Source: Fenollaria massiliensis
GTDB taxonomy: Bacteria; Bacillota; Clostridia; Tissierellales; Peptoniphilaceae
Length of the DNA: 64,000 nucleotides
Direction: 5' to 3'
Assembly: GCF_000312505.2 (NCBI RefSeq)
Contig: NZ_HG326224.1
Location: forward strand, 296,129 to 360,128
Shown: positions 1 to 11,019 of the stretch, in pieces
How the letters are laid out: every line of letters begins with the position of its first letter
Position numbering within the stretch: the first letter of the stretch is position 1
Notes under the pieces: model-generated
Told to the model about the DNA's origin: nothing
What the model saw: the letters and a program-made list of their open reading frames with translations, nothing else
Databases searched by the model: none
Position numbers and translations under genes: made by a program

Positions 1-444
1 TGAGCACTCTTCGACTCTCTCTATCTCAATCTCTCTTTGAGTTCCATTTAAAACATCTTCTAGATCTATAGTAAGATTATATCTTACGTCCTCGCCATAC
101 ATTGGACGTTTGCTTTGCGCAGCACCTGATGAAAAGCCGCCAAAACCGCCTCCAAAAATATCAAAGATATCACTAAATATATCCTCAGAAAAACCGCCGT
201 AGCCACCAGCTCCTGTGCCTCCATTTTGAAACATCGATTCGCCGTATGTATCATATTGCTTTCTCTTCTCAGCGTTGCCTAAAACTTCATAAGCGGCAGA
301 TATCTCCTTAAATCTTGCTTCAGCCTCTGCATCTCCTGGATTTAGGTCTGGATGATATTTTTTAGCAAGCTTCCTATATTGAGTTTTTATCTCAGCTTCA
401 GTCGCAGTTGATTCTATCTCTAAAACTTCGTATAAATCTTTCAA
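1..444 (-). CDS. dnaJ: DnaJ co-chaperone, N-terminal part (gene runs off the window)
   Basis: Translation gives 148 codons of a class I DnaJ. There is a J domain with the HPD motif at residues 31-33, which stimulates DnaK ATPase, then a Gly/Phe-rich linker (about residues 70-115) and the start of the first substrate-binding domain, ending just as the first zinc-finger cysteine appears (EEC-S). The start is a TTG at 442-444, preceded at good distance by AAAGGGTG; no ATG fits the family N-terminus (KDLYEVLEI). A terminator and a possible promoter separate it from dnaK, so it seems to be transcribed on its own as well as lying in the usual hrcA-grpE-dnaK-dnaJ order. The zinc-finger and C-terminal domains lie outside the window. 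Confidence 0.95.
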   Translation of the reverse strand, partial: MKDLYEVLEIESTATEAEIKTQYRKLAKKYHPDLNPGDAEAEARFKEISAAYEVLGNAEKRKQYDTYGESMFQNGGTGAGGYGGFSEDIFSDIFDIFGGGFGGFSSGAAQSKRPMYGEDVRYNLTIDLEDVLNGTQREIEIERVEECS

Positions 445-490
445 AACTTACACCCTTTCTAAAATGTAAAATATTTTTCATATACATTAT

Positions 491-496
491 ATTATA
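491..496 (-). promoter_or_regulatory. Possible dnaJ promoter (-10 box)
   Basis: A perfect TATAAT on the minus strand, about 47 nt before the dnaJ TTG start and downstream of the dnaK terminator. No good -35 is visible, so the call rests on the -10 and the position. Confidence 0.4.
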
Positions 497-544
497 CCAA
501 AAATGTGAGAAAAATAAAAGCCTAATGAAATTCTTTTATTTTAT

Positions 545-583
545 GTAAAAAAAGAAGAATGAAGCTTTTCTCCATTCTTCTTA
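545..583 (-). terminator. Rho-independent terminator after dnaK
   Basis: A perfect 10-bp stem, AAGAAGAATG (552-561) with CATTCTTCTT (573-582), is followed on the minus strand by a T-run of seven (547-553). It lies between the dnaK stop and dnaJ. Confidence 0.88.
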
Positions 584-600
584 ATCAAAATCTAATAAAT

Positions 601-2994
<2,394 letters not shown>

Positions 2995-3004
2995 CTAATC
3001 CCTC

Positions 3005-4015
3005 CTAAAATAAATCATCCATATAAAAATCATCAAATATAGAAAGAACTTTTTTGTAATCAATTCTCATTGGTGCGATTAAACCAAAAGTAACTTCATT
3101 ATCCAAGATGTTTACATTCTTAAGAACTAAGGCAATATTATCAAATATGTCGATATCATTCTCATTACCTATCTTAATAACAAGATCTTTATCCAAATTT
3201 TCGCTCTCAAGTAAATTTAGTAAGCCCTTTTTGTCTTCGAGAAGCTCGATTAATTCTTTTGCCTTATCAAAATTTGAATACTCTGGATAATTTAAAATCT
3301 TATTTATTCCTTCTAGGAATATGCTATTCGCATTATTCTTTTCGTCTTTTTGTGAAAACTTTTCTAAAACGCTATCTAAAATGCTTCTGTATTTAAGAAG
3401 GCTGTCCTTTTCATATTTAAGTGTGTTGAAATCAACCGAATTTATGGACTTGCCTGCTAAATTCTTATTTAAAATCTCTTTAAAATAATTAAGTTCTTCT
3501 TCATTTATATCTTCCTTAAGCGTTATCAACGTCTTGTCAATGGCAAAGTCTTCATATACAAAGATGGCAAGAATTTTATTTTCATCAACTTTTAAAAGCT
3601 CCAAGCTCTTTAACTTTGTATCGCCGCTCTTCCTTATATAAGCAAGTGATGTAAAATCAGTTAAGCTTGACAAAACTTTTGACATCTTTCCTATCATACT
3701 ATCTAAGTTCTTTGACTTGTCCTTTATATCATCTAAGAAAAATTTCTTTTCTGATGAAGATAATTTTTCGAAGTCTTTTTGAAGTACCATGTCAACATAC
3801 AAGCGATATGCCTTTTGCGATGGCACTCTTCCGCTAGAAAGATGAGTTTTGATTAAGTAGCCCGCTTCTTCAAGGTCTTGCATCTCATTTCTAATAGTTG
3901 CTGAGCTAAGGCCAATGGAGTCATCTTTGGCAACAAGTCTTGAGCCAACCGGTTCACCAGTTTCATTGTATGAGCTAATTATAGCTTTTAAAATCTTTAA
4001 TTTTCTCTCATCCAA
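3005..4015 (-). CDS. hrcA: Heat-inducible transcription repressor HrcA
   Basis: HrcA binds CIRCE and represses the chaperone operons. The N-terminal winged helix (LDERKLKILKAII..., with recognition region LSSATIRNEMQDLEEAGYL) is followed by the conserved HLSSGRVPSQKAYRLYV stretch and the GAF-like HrcA domain. Start choice: the longest frame begins at a GTG (4045) inside the CIRCE palindrome, and the ATG at 4030 lacks a ribosome site. The TTG at 4015 has GGAAGGTGA five bases upstream and gives the family's usual N-terminus, so I use it (336 residues). As first gene of the cluster it is autoregulated through CIRCE. The two longer starts remain possible. Confidence 0.96.
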   Translation of the reverse strand: MDERKLKILKAIISSYNETGEPVGSRLVAKDDSIGLSSATIRNEMQDLEEAGYLIKTHLSSGRVPSQKAYRLYVDMVLQKDFEKLSSSEKKFFLDDIKDKSKNLDSMIGKMSKVLSSLTDFTSLAYIRKSGDTKLKSLELLKVDENKILAIFVYEDFAIDKTLITLKEDINEEELNYFKEILNKNLAGKSINSVDFNTLKYEKDSLLKYRSILDSVLEKFSQKDEKNNANSIFLEGINKILNYPEYSNFDKAKELIELLEDKKGLLNLLESENLDKDLVIKIGNENDIDIFDNIALVLKNVNILDNEVTFGLIAPMRIDYKKVLSIFDDFYMDDLF

Positions 4016-4038
4016 TTGATCACCTTCCATCGTTTTTG

Positions 4039-4065
4039 TTAGCACTCTTACTCGGTGAGTGCTAA
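4039..4065 (-). promoter_or_regulatory. CIRCE operator (HrcA binding site)
   Basis: TTAGCACTC-N9-GAGTGCTAA with both 9-bp arms perfect, matching the CIRCE consensus. It sits about 11 bp downstream of the -10 box, in the leader of hrcA-grpE-dnaK, so HrcA binding would block the transcription start. Confidence 0.97.
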
Positions 4066-4075
4066 CTCTATTTCT

Positions 4076-4103
4076 ATTATACCCAAAATAATAAAAAAAT
4101 CAA
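4076..4103 (-). promoter_or_regulatory. SigA-type promoter of the hrcA operon
   Basis: On the minus strand, TTGATT (4098-4103), a 16-bp spacer and TATAAT (4076-4081), directly upstream of CIRCE. Confidence 0.85.
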
Positions 4104-4162
4104 GCTTTTTTCAAAAATATTTACTTTTTTTTAAAATTTTTGCAAAATTTTTCCTAAAAGCA

Positions 4163-4190
4163 TAAAAAAAGAACGATAAAATCGCCTTTT
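4163..4190 (-). terminator. Weak terminator after the ypgQ-like gene
   Basis: A short stem CGAT/ATCG (4174-4177 with 4181-4184), extendable by wobble pairs, is followed on the minus strand by T7 (plus-strand A's at 4164-4170). It lies between the HD gene and the hrcA promoter. The stem is weak, so some read-through into hrcA is likely. Confidence 0.5.
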
Positions 4191-4775
4191 CTATAGATAT
4201 TTATTTTTATAGCCAAGCTCATCATTTATTTCTGATAAAAATTCTTTCATAAAGCTATCTCTTTTTTGGGCGAGTCTTTTTGCTTCGTCAGTGTTCATCA
4301 TGTCTTTTAATAATAATAGCTTTTCATCGAAATGCTTTAATGAGTCTTCTATACCACGTTCATGTTTACCGCTATACATAAAGGTTCTAGCGATGCCTAT
4401 AGCTCCTATCGCATCAAGCCTATCAGCATCTTGAACTATGCATGCTTCAAGTGTTTTTGGCTTAGTTCCCTTGTTCTTTGTAAATGAAACTGAATTGATT
4501 ATCTCAACAATATCTTCAATTGCTTCACTATCAAAATCATTTTCAACTAAAAATTTTCTTGCGTTTTCATTATTTTTATTATTAAATAACTTATGATCGT
4601 CGACGTCATGAAGCAAAGCGCCAAGATCTACATATAGCTCATTGCATTCATAAGCTTTTCTTATTAAAGATGCATTATTATAAACTCTCAGGCTGTGATC
4701 TGCGCCGTGACCGTCTGAGTTGCCATTAAAAATATTTTCTAGGTACTCAATCGCTTTTTTATTTATATCAATCAT
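4191..4775 (-). CDS. HD-domain phosphohydrolase, YpgQ/YedJ-like
   Basis: A 194-residue single-domain HD protein. Visible metal ligands are the early H of GHGADHSLRV, the HD pair in ALLHDVDDHKLF, and a distal D in the signature VQDADRLDAIGAIGIARTF, which is typical of the YpgQ/YedJ branch. A B. subtilis member (YpgQ) is described as a nucleotide pyrophosphohydrolase; that function here is by family only. The ATG follows AAGGAGAGG. It starts 9 nt after hemW and closes the lepB-lepA-hemW operon. The fold is clear, the substrate is not. Confidence 0.88.
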   Translation of the reverse strand: MIDINKKAIEYLENIFNGNSDGHGADHSLRVYNNASLIRKAYECNELYVDLGALLHDVDDHKLFNNKNNENARKFLVENDFDSEAIEDIVEIINSVSFTKNKGTKPKTLEACIVQDADRLDAIGAIGIARTFMYSGKHERGIEDSLKHFDEKLLLLKDMMNTDEAKRLAQKRDSFMKEFLSEINDELGYKNKYL

Positions 4776-4784
4776 AGCCTCTCC

Positions 4785-5909
4785 TTATACAAAAAGTATT
4801 TCTACTTGGTTAGCAAGGTCCCTGCCAAGCTCTGTGTAAAAATATCTTCCGCCATCTTTTTTTAATAGTTTTTCATCTGTGGCTTTTTTTAATTCTTCCT
4901 TATATATATCTTCAAAATCTATATCGTATTTTTTATTGATCTCGTCTATAATTATGCCTTCATTTGTCCTTAATTTAAAAATTATATACTCAGCTATTTT
5001 ATCTTCTTTACTTAAAATTTCTTCATCGTGATAAATATTTTTCTTCACATAGTCAAAGTACTCGTTAAATGTGCTCGCATTAAAAAATCTTTTGTTTTTA
5101 ATAAATGAGTGCGCCGCCATGCCAAGGCCTAGGTACTCATCCATAGACCAGTACTTGTAATTATGCCTTGAGTAGCGATTGTCCTTAGCAAAGTTTGAGA
5201 TCTCATATTGCTTGTAGCCAAGTTTTTCCAAGTGCTCGCTTGCTTTTCTATATATGAGCCTATCAGTCACTTGATCATTCACTCTATAAACGCCTCTGTC
5301 GACCAAAGCACTAAGTTTAGTCCCTTCCTCAAGTATAAGTGAATAAAGCGATATGTGCGAGGCGCCTAGTTCCTTTGCTATGTCAATGGAATCGATTACA
5401 TCTGATAAAGTTTCTGTTGGCAGTGAAAAAATAAAATCAAGACTAAGATTGTCAAAATATTTTTTTGCTAATTTAATTTTTTCTCTCGCTTCTTCACCTG
5501 TATGAAGCCTACCAATAATTCTAAGTAGTCTATCGTTAAAGCTTTGCACCCCTATAGAAATTCTGTTTATTCCTAAATTTTTATAAGCTATTAATTTTTC
5601 TTCGCTTATTGAGTTTGGATTTGTTTCTATGGTAAATTCATAATTTTCATCTAGGTTTATAGCCTCACGTAAACTATAAACAAGACGAGTAATTTCACTT
5701 GCGCTTAATAAAGATGGCGTGCCTCCACCTATAAATATAGTATCGACAGTATAATTTTTTAATAGCTCTTTATTATTTTTTATCTCTAATAATAAATTTT
5801 CTACATAATCCTTCATTCTGTCTTGATTAAAAATAGAAGATGTAAAATCGCAATATTTACATCTTCTTTCACAGAAAGGAATATGTATATATATTCCTAA
5901 TTTATTCAT
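4785..5909 (-). CDS. hemW: Radical SAM heme chaperone HemW
   Basis: A 374-residue HemN-like radical SAM protein. The iron-sulfur cluster motif is CERRCKYCDF near the N-terminus (CxxxCxxC), followed by the SAM-binding GGGTPS, ETNPNS and IGVQSF motifs. A C-terminal HemN domain follows (YKYWSMDEYLGLGMAAHSF). Proteins of this length and context are usually HemW, a heme-binding chaperone, rather than true oxygen-independent coproporphyrinogen oxidase HemN. Its start overlaps the lepA stop (TAATG), so translation is probably coupled. No heme-synthesis gene is nearby. Confidence 0.93.
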   Translation of the reverse strand: MNKLGIYIHIPFCERRCKYCDFTSSIFNQDRMKDYVENLLLEIKNNKELLKNYTVDTIFIGGGTPSLLSASEITRLVYSLREAINLDENYEFTIETNPNSISEEKLIAYKNLGINRISIGVQSFNDRLLRIIGRLHTGEEAREKIKLAKKYFDNLSLDFIFSLPTETLSDVIDSIDIAKELGASHISLYSLILEEGTKLSALVDRGVYRVNDQVTDRLIYRKASEHLEKLGYKQYEISNFAKDNRYSRHNYKYWSMDEYLGLGMAAHSFIKNKRFFNASTFNEYFDYVKKNIYHDEEILSKEDKIAEYIIFKLRTNEGIIIDEINKKYDIDFEDIYKEELKKATDEKLLKKDGGRYFYTELGRDLANQVEILFV

Positions 5910-7714
5910 TATTTCTTTTCCTTGTACTTCAATACTGATAGGAAGGCCTCTTGTGGTAGTTCTACTGAGCCAATTTGGCGCATCCTCTTCTTACCTTCTT
6001 TTTGCTTTTCAAGTAATTTTTTCTTTCTTGAAATATCGCCGCCGTAGCACTTCGCAAGAACGTCTTTTCTAAGCGCTTTGATAGTTTCTCTCGCTATAAT
6101 CTTTGAGCCGATGGCTGCTTGTAAAGGTATTTGGAATTGATGTCTTGGTATAACGTCCTTTAGTCCCTCAACAATTGATCTACTTCTTTCATAAGCGTTT
6201 GACTCGTGAAGTATCAAGCTGAAAGCGTCGATAAGGTCTCCGTTGATAAGTATATCGACCTTAACAAGCTCACTTCTTTGATAGCCTGAGATTTCGTAGT
6301 CAAGCGATGCATAGCCCTTTGTATTAGATTTAAGTGCATCAAAGAAGTCATATATAACCTCATTTAGTGGCATTTTATAGTGAAGTGTAACCCTTGTTTG
6401 ATCAAGATATTCCATATTTATAAATTCACCACGCCTATTTTGACAAATATCCATGATGGCGCCGACATATTCCTTTGGAGTCATGATCTCAGCGTTAACA
6501 ACTGGCTCTTCCATGTAATCAATTTCACTTGGGTCAGGAAGATTGGATGGATTTTGTATAAATATCGTCGAACCATCTTTTTTATGAACTTCATAAATAA
6601 CTGATGGTGCAGTTGTGATTATATTTAAATTAAATTCTCTTTCAAGTCTTTCAGTAATTATCTCCATGTGAAGTAATCCTAAGAAGCCGCATCTAAAGCC
6701 AAAGCCTAAGGCAACTGAATTTTCTGCTTCAAAAACAAGTGATGCATCATTAACTTGAAGTTTTTCAAGAGCCTCTCTAACGCTGTTAAAATCTTCGCCC
6801 TCTGCTGGATATATACCGCAGTAAACCATTGGCACAACTTTTTTGTATCCGCTAAGTGGCTCAGCAGTTGGATTATCAAGATAAGTGATAGTATCACCAA
6901 CTCTTGCGTCCTTCACATTTTTAATCTGTGCAGTGAAATAACCTACTTCGCCTGCTTCAAGAGTTTCTTTCTTTAATAAAGATGTGTTATTTACGCCAAC
7001 TTCATCAACTTCAAATACAGAGCCTGTCTGCATCATCTTAATCTTTGTGCCTTTTTTAATAACGCCATCGAAAACTCTGATGTAGCAGATAACACCTCTG
7101 TAAGCATCATATATTGAGTCAAATATAAGCGCCTTAAGTGGCTTGTTCTTGTCACCATTTGGTGGTGGAACATTTTTAACGATGTCCTCTAAAACATCTT
7201 CTATGTTAAGTCCGCTCTTTGCGCTGATTAGAGGCGCTTCAGTCGTGTCAAGGCCTATGATGTCTTCAATCTCTTCCTTAACTTCATCTGGTCTTGCGCT
7301 TGGTAAATCCATCTTATTAATAACAGGAAGTATCTCCAAATCTTGGTCTATAGCTAAGTACACGTTTGATAACGTTTGCGCTTCAACGCCTTGAGTTGCG
7401 TCAACAACAAGTACTGCGCCTTCACAAGCCTTAAGTGACCTACTTACTTCGTAGTTAAAATCGACGTGGCCAGGAGTGTCTATCAAGTTAAAAATATAGT
7501 CCTGTCCATCTTTCGCCTTATAAATCAAGCGTATCGCCTTTAATTTAATTGTTATTCCTCTTTCTCTTTCAAGATCCATGCTATCCAAAACTTGTGATTG
7601 CATCTCTCTTTGAGTAAGTAATCCAGTCTTTTCAATGATTCTATCTGCCAAAGTAGATTTACCGTGGTCGATGTGCGCTATGATTGAAAAGTTACGTATA
7701 TATTTTTGATCCAT
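5909..7714 (-). CDS. lepA: Elongation factor 4 (LepA), ribosome back-translocase GTPase
   Basis: A 601-residue translational GTPase. G1 [10 protein letters not shown], switch [10 protein letters not shown] and G4 NKMDLP are visible, then EF-G-like domains II, III and V and the LepA-specific C-terminal domain ([20 protein letters not shown], with the [13 protein letters not shown] tail). It binds stalled or mis-translocated ribosomes. It starts 10 nt after the lepB stop with a modest GGATGATA ribosome site. The lepB-lepA-hemW order upstream of hrcA-grpE-dnaK is common in Bacillota. Full length and undamaged. Confidence 0.99.
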   Translation of the reverse strand: MDQKYIRNFSIIAHIDHGKSTLADRIIEKTGLLTQREMQSQVLDSMDLERERGITIKLKAIRLIYKAKDGQDYIFNLIDTPGHVDFNYEVSRSLKACEGAVLVVDATQGVEAQTLSNVYLAIDQDLEILPVINKMDLPSARPDEVKEEIEDIIGLDTTEAPLISAKSGLNIEDVLEDIVKNVPPPNGDKNKPLKALIFDSIYDAYRGVICYIRVFDGVIKKGTKIKMMQTGSVFEVDEVGVNNTSLLKKETLEAGEVGYFTAQIKNVKDARVGDTITYLDNPTAEPLSGYKKVVPMVYCGIYPAEGEDFNSVREALEKLQVNDASLVFEAENSVALGFGFRCGFLGLLHMEIITERLEREFNLNIITTAPSVIYEVHKKDGSTIFIQNPSNLPDPSEIDYMEEPVVNAEIMTPKEYVGAIMDICQNRRGEFINMEYLDQTRVTLHYKMPLNEVIYDFFDALKSNTKGYASLDYEISGYQRSELVKVDILINGDLIDAFSLILHESNAYERSRSIVEGLKDVIPRHQFQIPLQAAIGSKIIARETIKALRKDVLAKCYGGDISRKKKLLEKQKEGKKRMRQIGSVELPQEAFLSVLKYKEKK

Positions 7715-7723
7715 CTTATCATC

Positions 7724-8371
7724 CTATCTAAATAATTTTAATTTATTCAAAGGCCAAAATCTAAATAAGGCCTTACCTTGTAAATATGACTTCTTTATCG
7801 GTCCGAAGCTTCTTGAGTCGTAGGAGTTACCTCCCTCTCTATTGTCCCCCATAACAAAGTATGAGTCATCCGGTACAACCCAATGATTGCCATTTTGCTC
7901 ACTAGTTTTTCTGTCTAAATACGGTTCGTCGAGCTTATCGCCATTGACATAAACATCTCCATCAATTATGTCTATAACATCACCTGGAAGACCGATTAAT
8001 CTCTTGATATAGTGGTCACCGTTAGTTTTTTCGCCCCTAATAACAACAATTTCTTGTCTCTTTGGCTCCTTGAAGTACTTAAATAGCTTCCATTCGAAGA
8101 CCCTATCGCCTGTATGTAGAGTCGGCTCCATCGATATGCCCTCAACCCTTGTTAGAGCAAAAACAAAGTTTACTAAAAATAAAGTGATGGCGACTGTCAC
8201 TACTATTGAGAATATCCACGACTTGATGTCATCTTGTTTTGCCTTAGCCATCGCCTCTGCAGCTTCTAATACTTCATTTTCACTAGCTGCTTTTGCTTTT
8301 TCATTTATATCAATATTTTCATTTATATCAATATTTTCATTTATATTATTATCATTAAAATTGTTCTCCAT
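7724..8371 (-). CDS. lepB: Signal peptidase I
   Basis: A 215-residue type I signal peptidase that cleaves Sec signal peptides at the outer face of the membrane. The acidic, Asn-rich cytoplasmic N-terminus holds a repeated NENIDI unit. One transmembrane segment follows (WIFSIVVTVAITLFLVNFVF). The catalytic Ser is in GISMEPTLHTGDRV, the general-base Lys in YIKRLIGLPGD, and the box E motif in GDNREGGNSYDSR. A longer frame reaches 8410, but AAAGGAGG lies seven bases before the ATG at 8371, so I start there. It heads the lepB-lepA-hemW operon. Confidence 0.96.
   Translation of the reverse strand: MENNFNDNNINENIDINENIDINEKAKAASENEVLEAAEAMAKAKQDDIKSWIFSIVVTVAITLFLVNFVFALTRVEGISMEPTLHTGDRVFEWKLFKYFKEPKRQEIVVIRGEKTNGDHYIKRLIGLPGDVIDIIDGDVYVNGDKLDEPYLDRKTSEQNGNHWVVPDDSYFVMGDNREGGNSYDSRSFGPIKKSYLQGKALFRFWPLNKLKLFR
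8303..8346 (-). repeat. In-frame 18-bp tandem repeat in lepB
   Basis: Two identical 18-bp units (8303-8320 and 8321-8338), plus the first 8 bases of a third, encode repeated Asn-Glu-Asn-Ile-Asp-Ile in the cytoplasmic N-terminus of signal peptidase I. Because the unit is a multiple of three, copy-number change would not break the frame. Confidence 0.95.
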
Positions 8372-8463
8372 AAAAAAACCTCCTTTATAATTATAACATA
8401 TTTTGACCATGAATTACAAAGAATGATGAAAATTTTTATTATTATGCAAGTAGTCTCAGTTTA

Positions 8464-8472
8464 TGTTATAAT
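8464..8472 (+). promoter_or_regulatory. Extended -10 promoter of the FemXAB-type gene
   Basis: TGT-TATAAT (TG at 8464-8465, TATAAT at 8467-8472), an extended -10 element 41 nt before the ATG. No clear -35 is visible. It is the only promoter candidate for the plus-strand gene. Confidence 0.6.
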
Positions 8473-8513
8473 ATTTATAGATTAGTAATTATAGAAAGAA
8501 GTTGATAAATTAG

Positions 8514-9506
8514 ATGTCAATATTAAATTTAAACGATGCAAATGAAATAAAAAGATACGATGAGTTCCTTAAAAACTCTAAATATAGTTTTTTGACTCAA
8601 GACAGAGCGTGGGCGAAAATTAAAAATAATTGGTCTGAAGACTATGTTTATTTAGAAAATAATGGTGAGATAGTTGCTGCTATGAGCATACTATCTATCA
8701 AGGCAATAGATGGAAAGTGGCTTCTTTATGCCAATCGCGGACCTGTCTGCGATATATATGATAAAGATACTGTATTAGCCTTAGTAGATGAAGCGAAAAA
8801 ATTAGATAAGTTTAAAGACACATTTTTATTAAGATTTGACCCAGCCATTGCCTATGATGATAAACTTACCCGTTTATATAAGGATACAGAATTAAAAATA
8901 AGAACGAGAGGCGCTGATGAACACAGCTTTATTCAGCCAAGAAGGAATGCCATCATAGATATAAGTAAAAGTGAGGACGATGTTTTAGCAGGCTTCCACT
9001 CAAAAACGCGCTACAACATACGCCTAAGCTACAGAAAAGGCGTTACTACAAGGATTTCACAAAGTGATGAGGACCTAAATACCTTCTTCGAAGAAACTAA
9101 GGTTATGGCTGAGCGTAACGGCATCACATACAGACCAAAGGATTATTTCAAGAGACTTATAGATAATTACGACGCTAAGATATTTTTATCAGACTATGAA
9201 GGAACTCCTCTATCGAGCGCAATACTCATTATGTATAAGGAATACGCTTGGTATATGTATGGCGCTTCAAACAATCTTCACAGAAATTTTATGCCAAACT
9301 ATCAAATGCAGTGGGAAATGATTAAGTATGCGAAGGAGCATGGCGCTAAGAAATATGATTTCGGCGGCATTTTTAAGCTTGACGATGAAGATGGTCTATA
9401 TAGATTCAAAAGAGGTTTCTTAAACGAAGAAGACTTTACCGAGTTTATAGGTGAGTTTGACTTAGTTTTAGATGAAGAAGCATATAAAAAATATTTAGAA
9501 AAATAA
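8514..9506 (+). CDS. FemXAB-family peptidyltransferase (lipid II interpeptide bridge)
   Basis: A 330-residue member of the FemABX family, which adds amino acids from aminoacyl-tRNA to the peptidoglycan stem peptide. Two GNAT-like halves are visible. Typical blocks are the early TQDRAWAKIK, GFHSKTRYNIRLSYRKGV, FLSDYEGTPLSSAILIMYK and YGASNNLHRNFMPNYQMQWEMIKYA followed by KYDFGG. The last two are strongly conserved in FemX-like lipid II transferases. The short coiled-coil arm of FemA is not evident, which favours a FemX-like first-residue transferase; which amino acid is added cannot be read from sequence. It is a single-gene unit between an extended -10 promoter and a strong bidirectional terminator. 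Confidence 0.9.
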   Translation: MSILNLNDANEIKRYDEFLKNSKYSFLTQDRAWAKIKNNWSEDYVYLENNGEIVAAMSILSIKAIDGKWLLYANRGPVCDIYDKDTVLALVDEAKKLDKFKDTFLLRFDPAIAYDDKLTRLYKDTELKIRTRGADEHSFIQPRRNAIIDISKSEDDVLAGFHSKTRYNIRLSYRKGVTTRISQSDEDLNTFFEETKVMAERNGITYRPKDYFKRLIDNYDAKIFLSDYEGTPLSSAILIMYKEYAWYMYGASNNLHRNFMPNYQMQWEMIKYAKEHGAKKYDFGGIFKLDDEDGLYRFKRGFLNEEDFTEFIGEFDLVLDEEAYKKYLEK

Positions 9507-9518
9507 TTTTTTCATTAA

Positions 9519-9552
9519 AAAGCTCTTCTCACATCAACATGAGAAGAGCTTT
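9519..9552. terminator. Bidirectional terminator between the FemXAB-type gene and pepA
   Basis: A perfect 13-bp stem, AAAGCTCTTCTCA (9519-9531) with TGAGAAGAGCTTT (9540-9552) and an 8-nt loop. It is followed by a T-rich run on the plus strand and preceded by A's that give T's on the minus strand, so it serves both converging genes. Confidence 0.93.
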
Positions 9553-9573
9553 ATTTTTATCTAAACAAATATT

Positions 9574-11019
9574 TTAGCAAGTATGTTCAGAATTTATTAA
9601 ATAATAAAGTGTCTTAACTGGAACGCCAGTTGAGCCTTTTTTGTATTGAGCAAAGTCCTTTGAAGTATCTGAAGTTCCCGCTATGTCCATGTGTATCCAT
9701 GGAGTTCCTTCCTTAACAAAGTTTTCAAGGAACATACCAGCTGTGATCATACCAGCGCCGCCAGGTACTGAATTAAGTAAATCAGTCATAGTTCCCTTAA
9801 CCATGTCTTTGTACTCATCGTCATTAGGCATTACCCATAGCTTTTCATCAGCTTTTTTAGATGCTTCGTTCATTTCATTCATAAACTCATCGTTATTTGT
9901 TACAACTCCAGTTCTATATGAACCAAGTGCAACTACACAAGCGCCTGTAAGTGTAGCTAAATCAACTACTCTGTCAGCTTTAAGCTTGTCACATGCATAG
10001 TAGATAGCATCAGCAAGAGTAAGTCTACCCTCAGCGTCAGTATTAGCTACTTCTATAGTCTTGCCAGACATTGATCCGATTAAGTCGCCAGTCTTATAAG
10101 CTTTGCCAGAAATTAAGTTTTCGCATGAAGCAACGACTGCTACAACGTTCTTCTTAACTTTGTTCTTTGCAATAGCGTGCATTGCGCCTATAACTGCACC
10201 TGCTCCGCCCATGTCCATGTGCATTGTAGCCATGCCTTGTGGATGCTTGATGCAATATCCGCCTGAGTCATATGTTAAGCCCTTACCAACAAGTGCAGTA
10301 AGTTTATCGCCTGCTTCACCATTCATATATTTCATAACAATTAGCTTAGGCTCTTTGTCTGAACCAACTGCAACTGCTAAGAATGCCTTCATACCAAGTT
10401 CTTCTATCTCTTTTTTGCCATAAATTTCAACAGTAACTCCAAGCGGCTCAAGGTCTTCCTTAGCTCTATTAGCTAAAACTTCTGGATACATGTCAATTGC
10501 TGGTGTATTGACTAAATCCTTTGTTAGTGAATATCCTTCGGCAATGTTAAGAGCCTCTTCAACAGCTTCCTTAGCCTTATCTTTCTTGTTCTCAATAACT
10601 TCTATATTTATAGTTCCAAGCTTTGTTGGCTTATTATCATCAGATAAATATTTATCAAAATCATAGTCAAAGCATGCAAGGCCATCAACTATAGCTTTCA
10701 TAGTAGTCTTGTAGCAAAGACCATCAAGCTTTTTATTGAAAATGATGTTTGCGTCTTTAATCTTGTACTTTCTAAGTGCCTTAGCTAATTCAAAGAAAGC
10801 TACTATAATTTTCTTTGTAGTGATCTCATTCTTTTTACCAAGACCAAGATAAATTATTTCATCTTCGCCAAGCTTTGCAAATACTTCGCTAGCCTTACCT
10901 GTAAAGTATTCTTTTTCTACTAGAGCATCAAGCCCTACTGATTTTTCAAAAAAATCTCTTTCATCTTCAAATACTGGTAATACCTTGATACCATTTTTTT
11001 CATTTAGTGTAATTTTCAT
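9574..11019 (-). CDS. pepA: Leucyl aminopeptidase (M17 family)
   Basis: A 481-residue cytosolic M17 metalloaminopeptidase. All dinuclear-zinc and catalytic residues are present: Lys and Asp in KGLTYDSGG, Asp in HMDMGGAGAV, and Asp, Glu and Arg in NTDAEGRL. The block after the first motif (YCIKHPQGMATMHMD) departs from the usual ISIKPSAGM sequence but keeps the ligands. Its ATG shares a base with the upstream stop (TAATG), indicating translational coupling to the RdgB-HD gene. It probably releases amino acids from short peptides. The gene is complete and ends at the shared terminator. Confidence 0.96.
   Translation of the reverse strand: MKITLNEKNGIKVLPVFEDERDFFEKSVGLDALVEKEYFTGKASEVFAKLGEDEIIYLGLGKKNEITTKKIIVAFFELAKALRKYKIKDANIIFNKKLDGLCYKTTMKAIVDGLACFDYDFDKYLSDDNKPTKLGTINIEVIENKKDKAKEAVEEALNIAEGYSLTKDLVNTPAIDMYPEVLANRAKEDLEPLGVTVEIYGKKEIEELGMKAFLAVAVGSDKEPKLIVMKYMNGEAGDKLTALVGKGLTYDSGGYCIKHPQGMATMHMDMGGAGAVIGAMHAIAKNKVKKNVVAVVASCENLISGKAYKTGDLIGSMSGKTIEVANTDAEGRLTLADAIYYACDKLKADRVVDLATLTGACVVALGSYRTGVVTNNDEFMNEMNEASKKADEKLWVMPNDDEYKDMVKGTMTDLLNSVPGGAGMITAGMFLENFVKEGTPWIHMDIAGTSDTSKDFAQYKKGSTGVPVKTLYYLINSEHTC

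Noticed and set aside
4016..4045. GTG or ATG starts upstream of the chosen hrcA start
   Set aside because: The GTG lies in the CIRCE palindrome and the ATG has no ribosome site; neither gives the family N-terminus. Kept only as alternatives.
6706..6976. Short open frames on both strands inside lepA
   Set aside because: LepA is intact and conserved through this stretch, and the short frames have no ribosome site or family features.
8390..8395. TATAAT directly upstream of lepB as its promoter
   Set aside because: The predicted transcript start would fall within the ribosome site and the -35 is weak (TTGTAA at 18 bp), so I did not list it as a feature.
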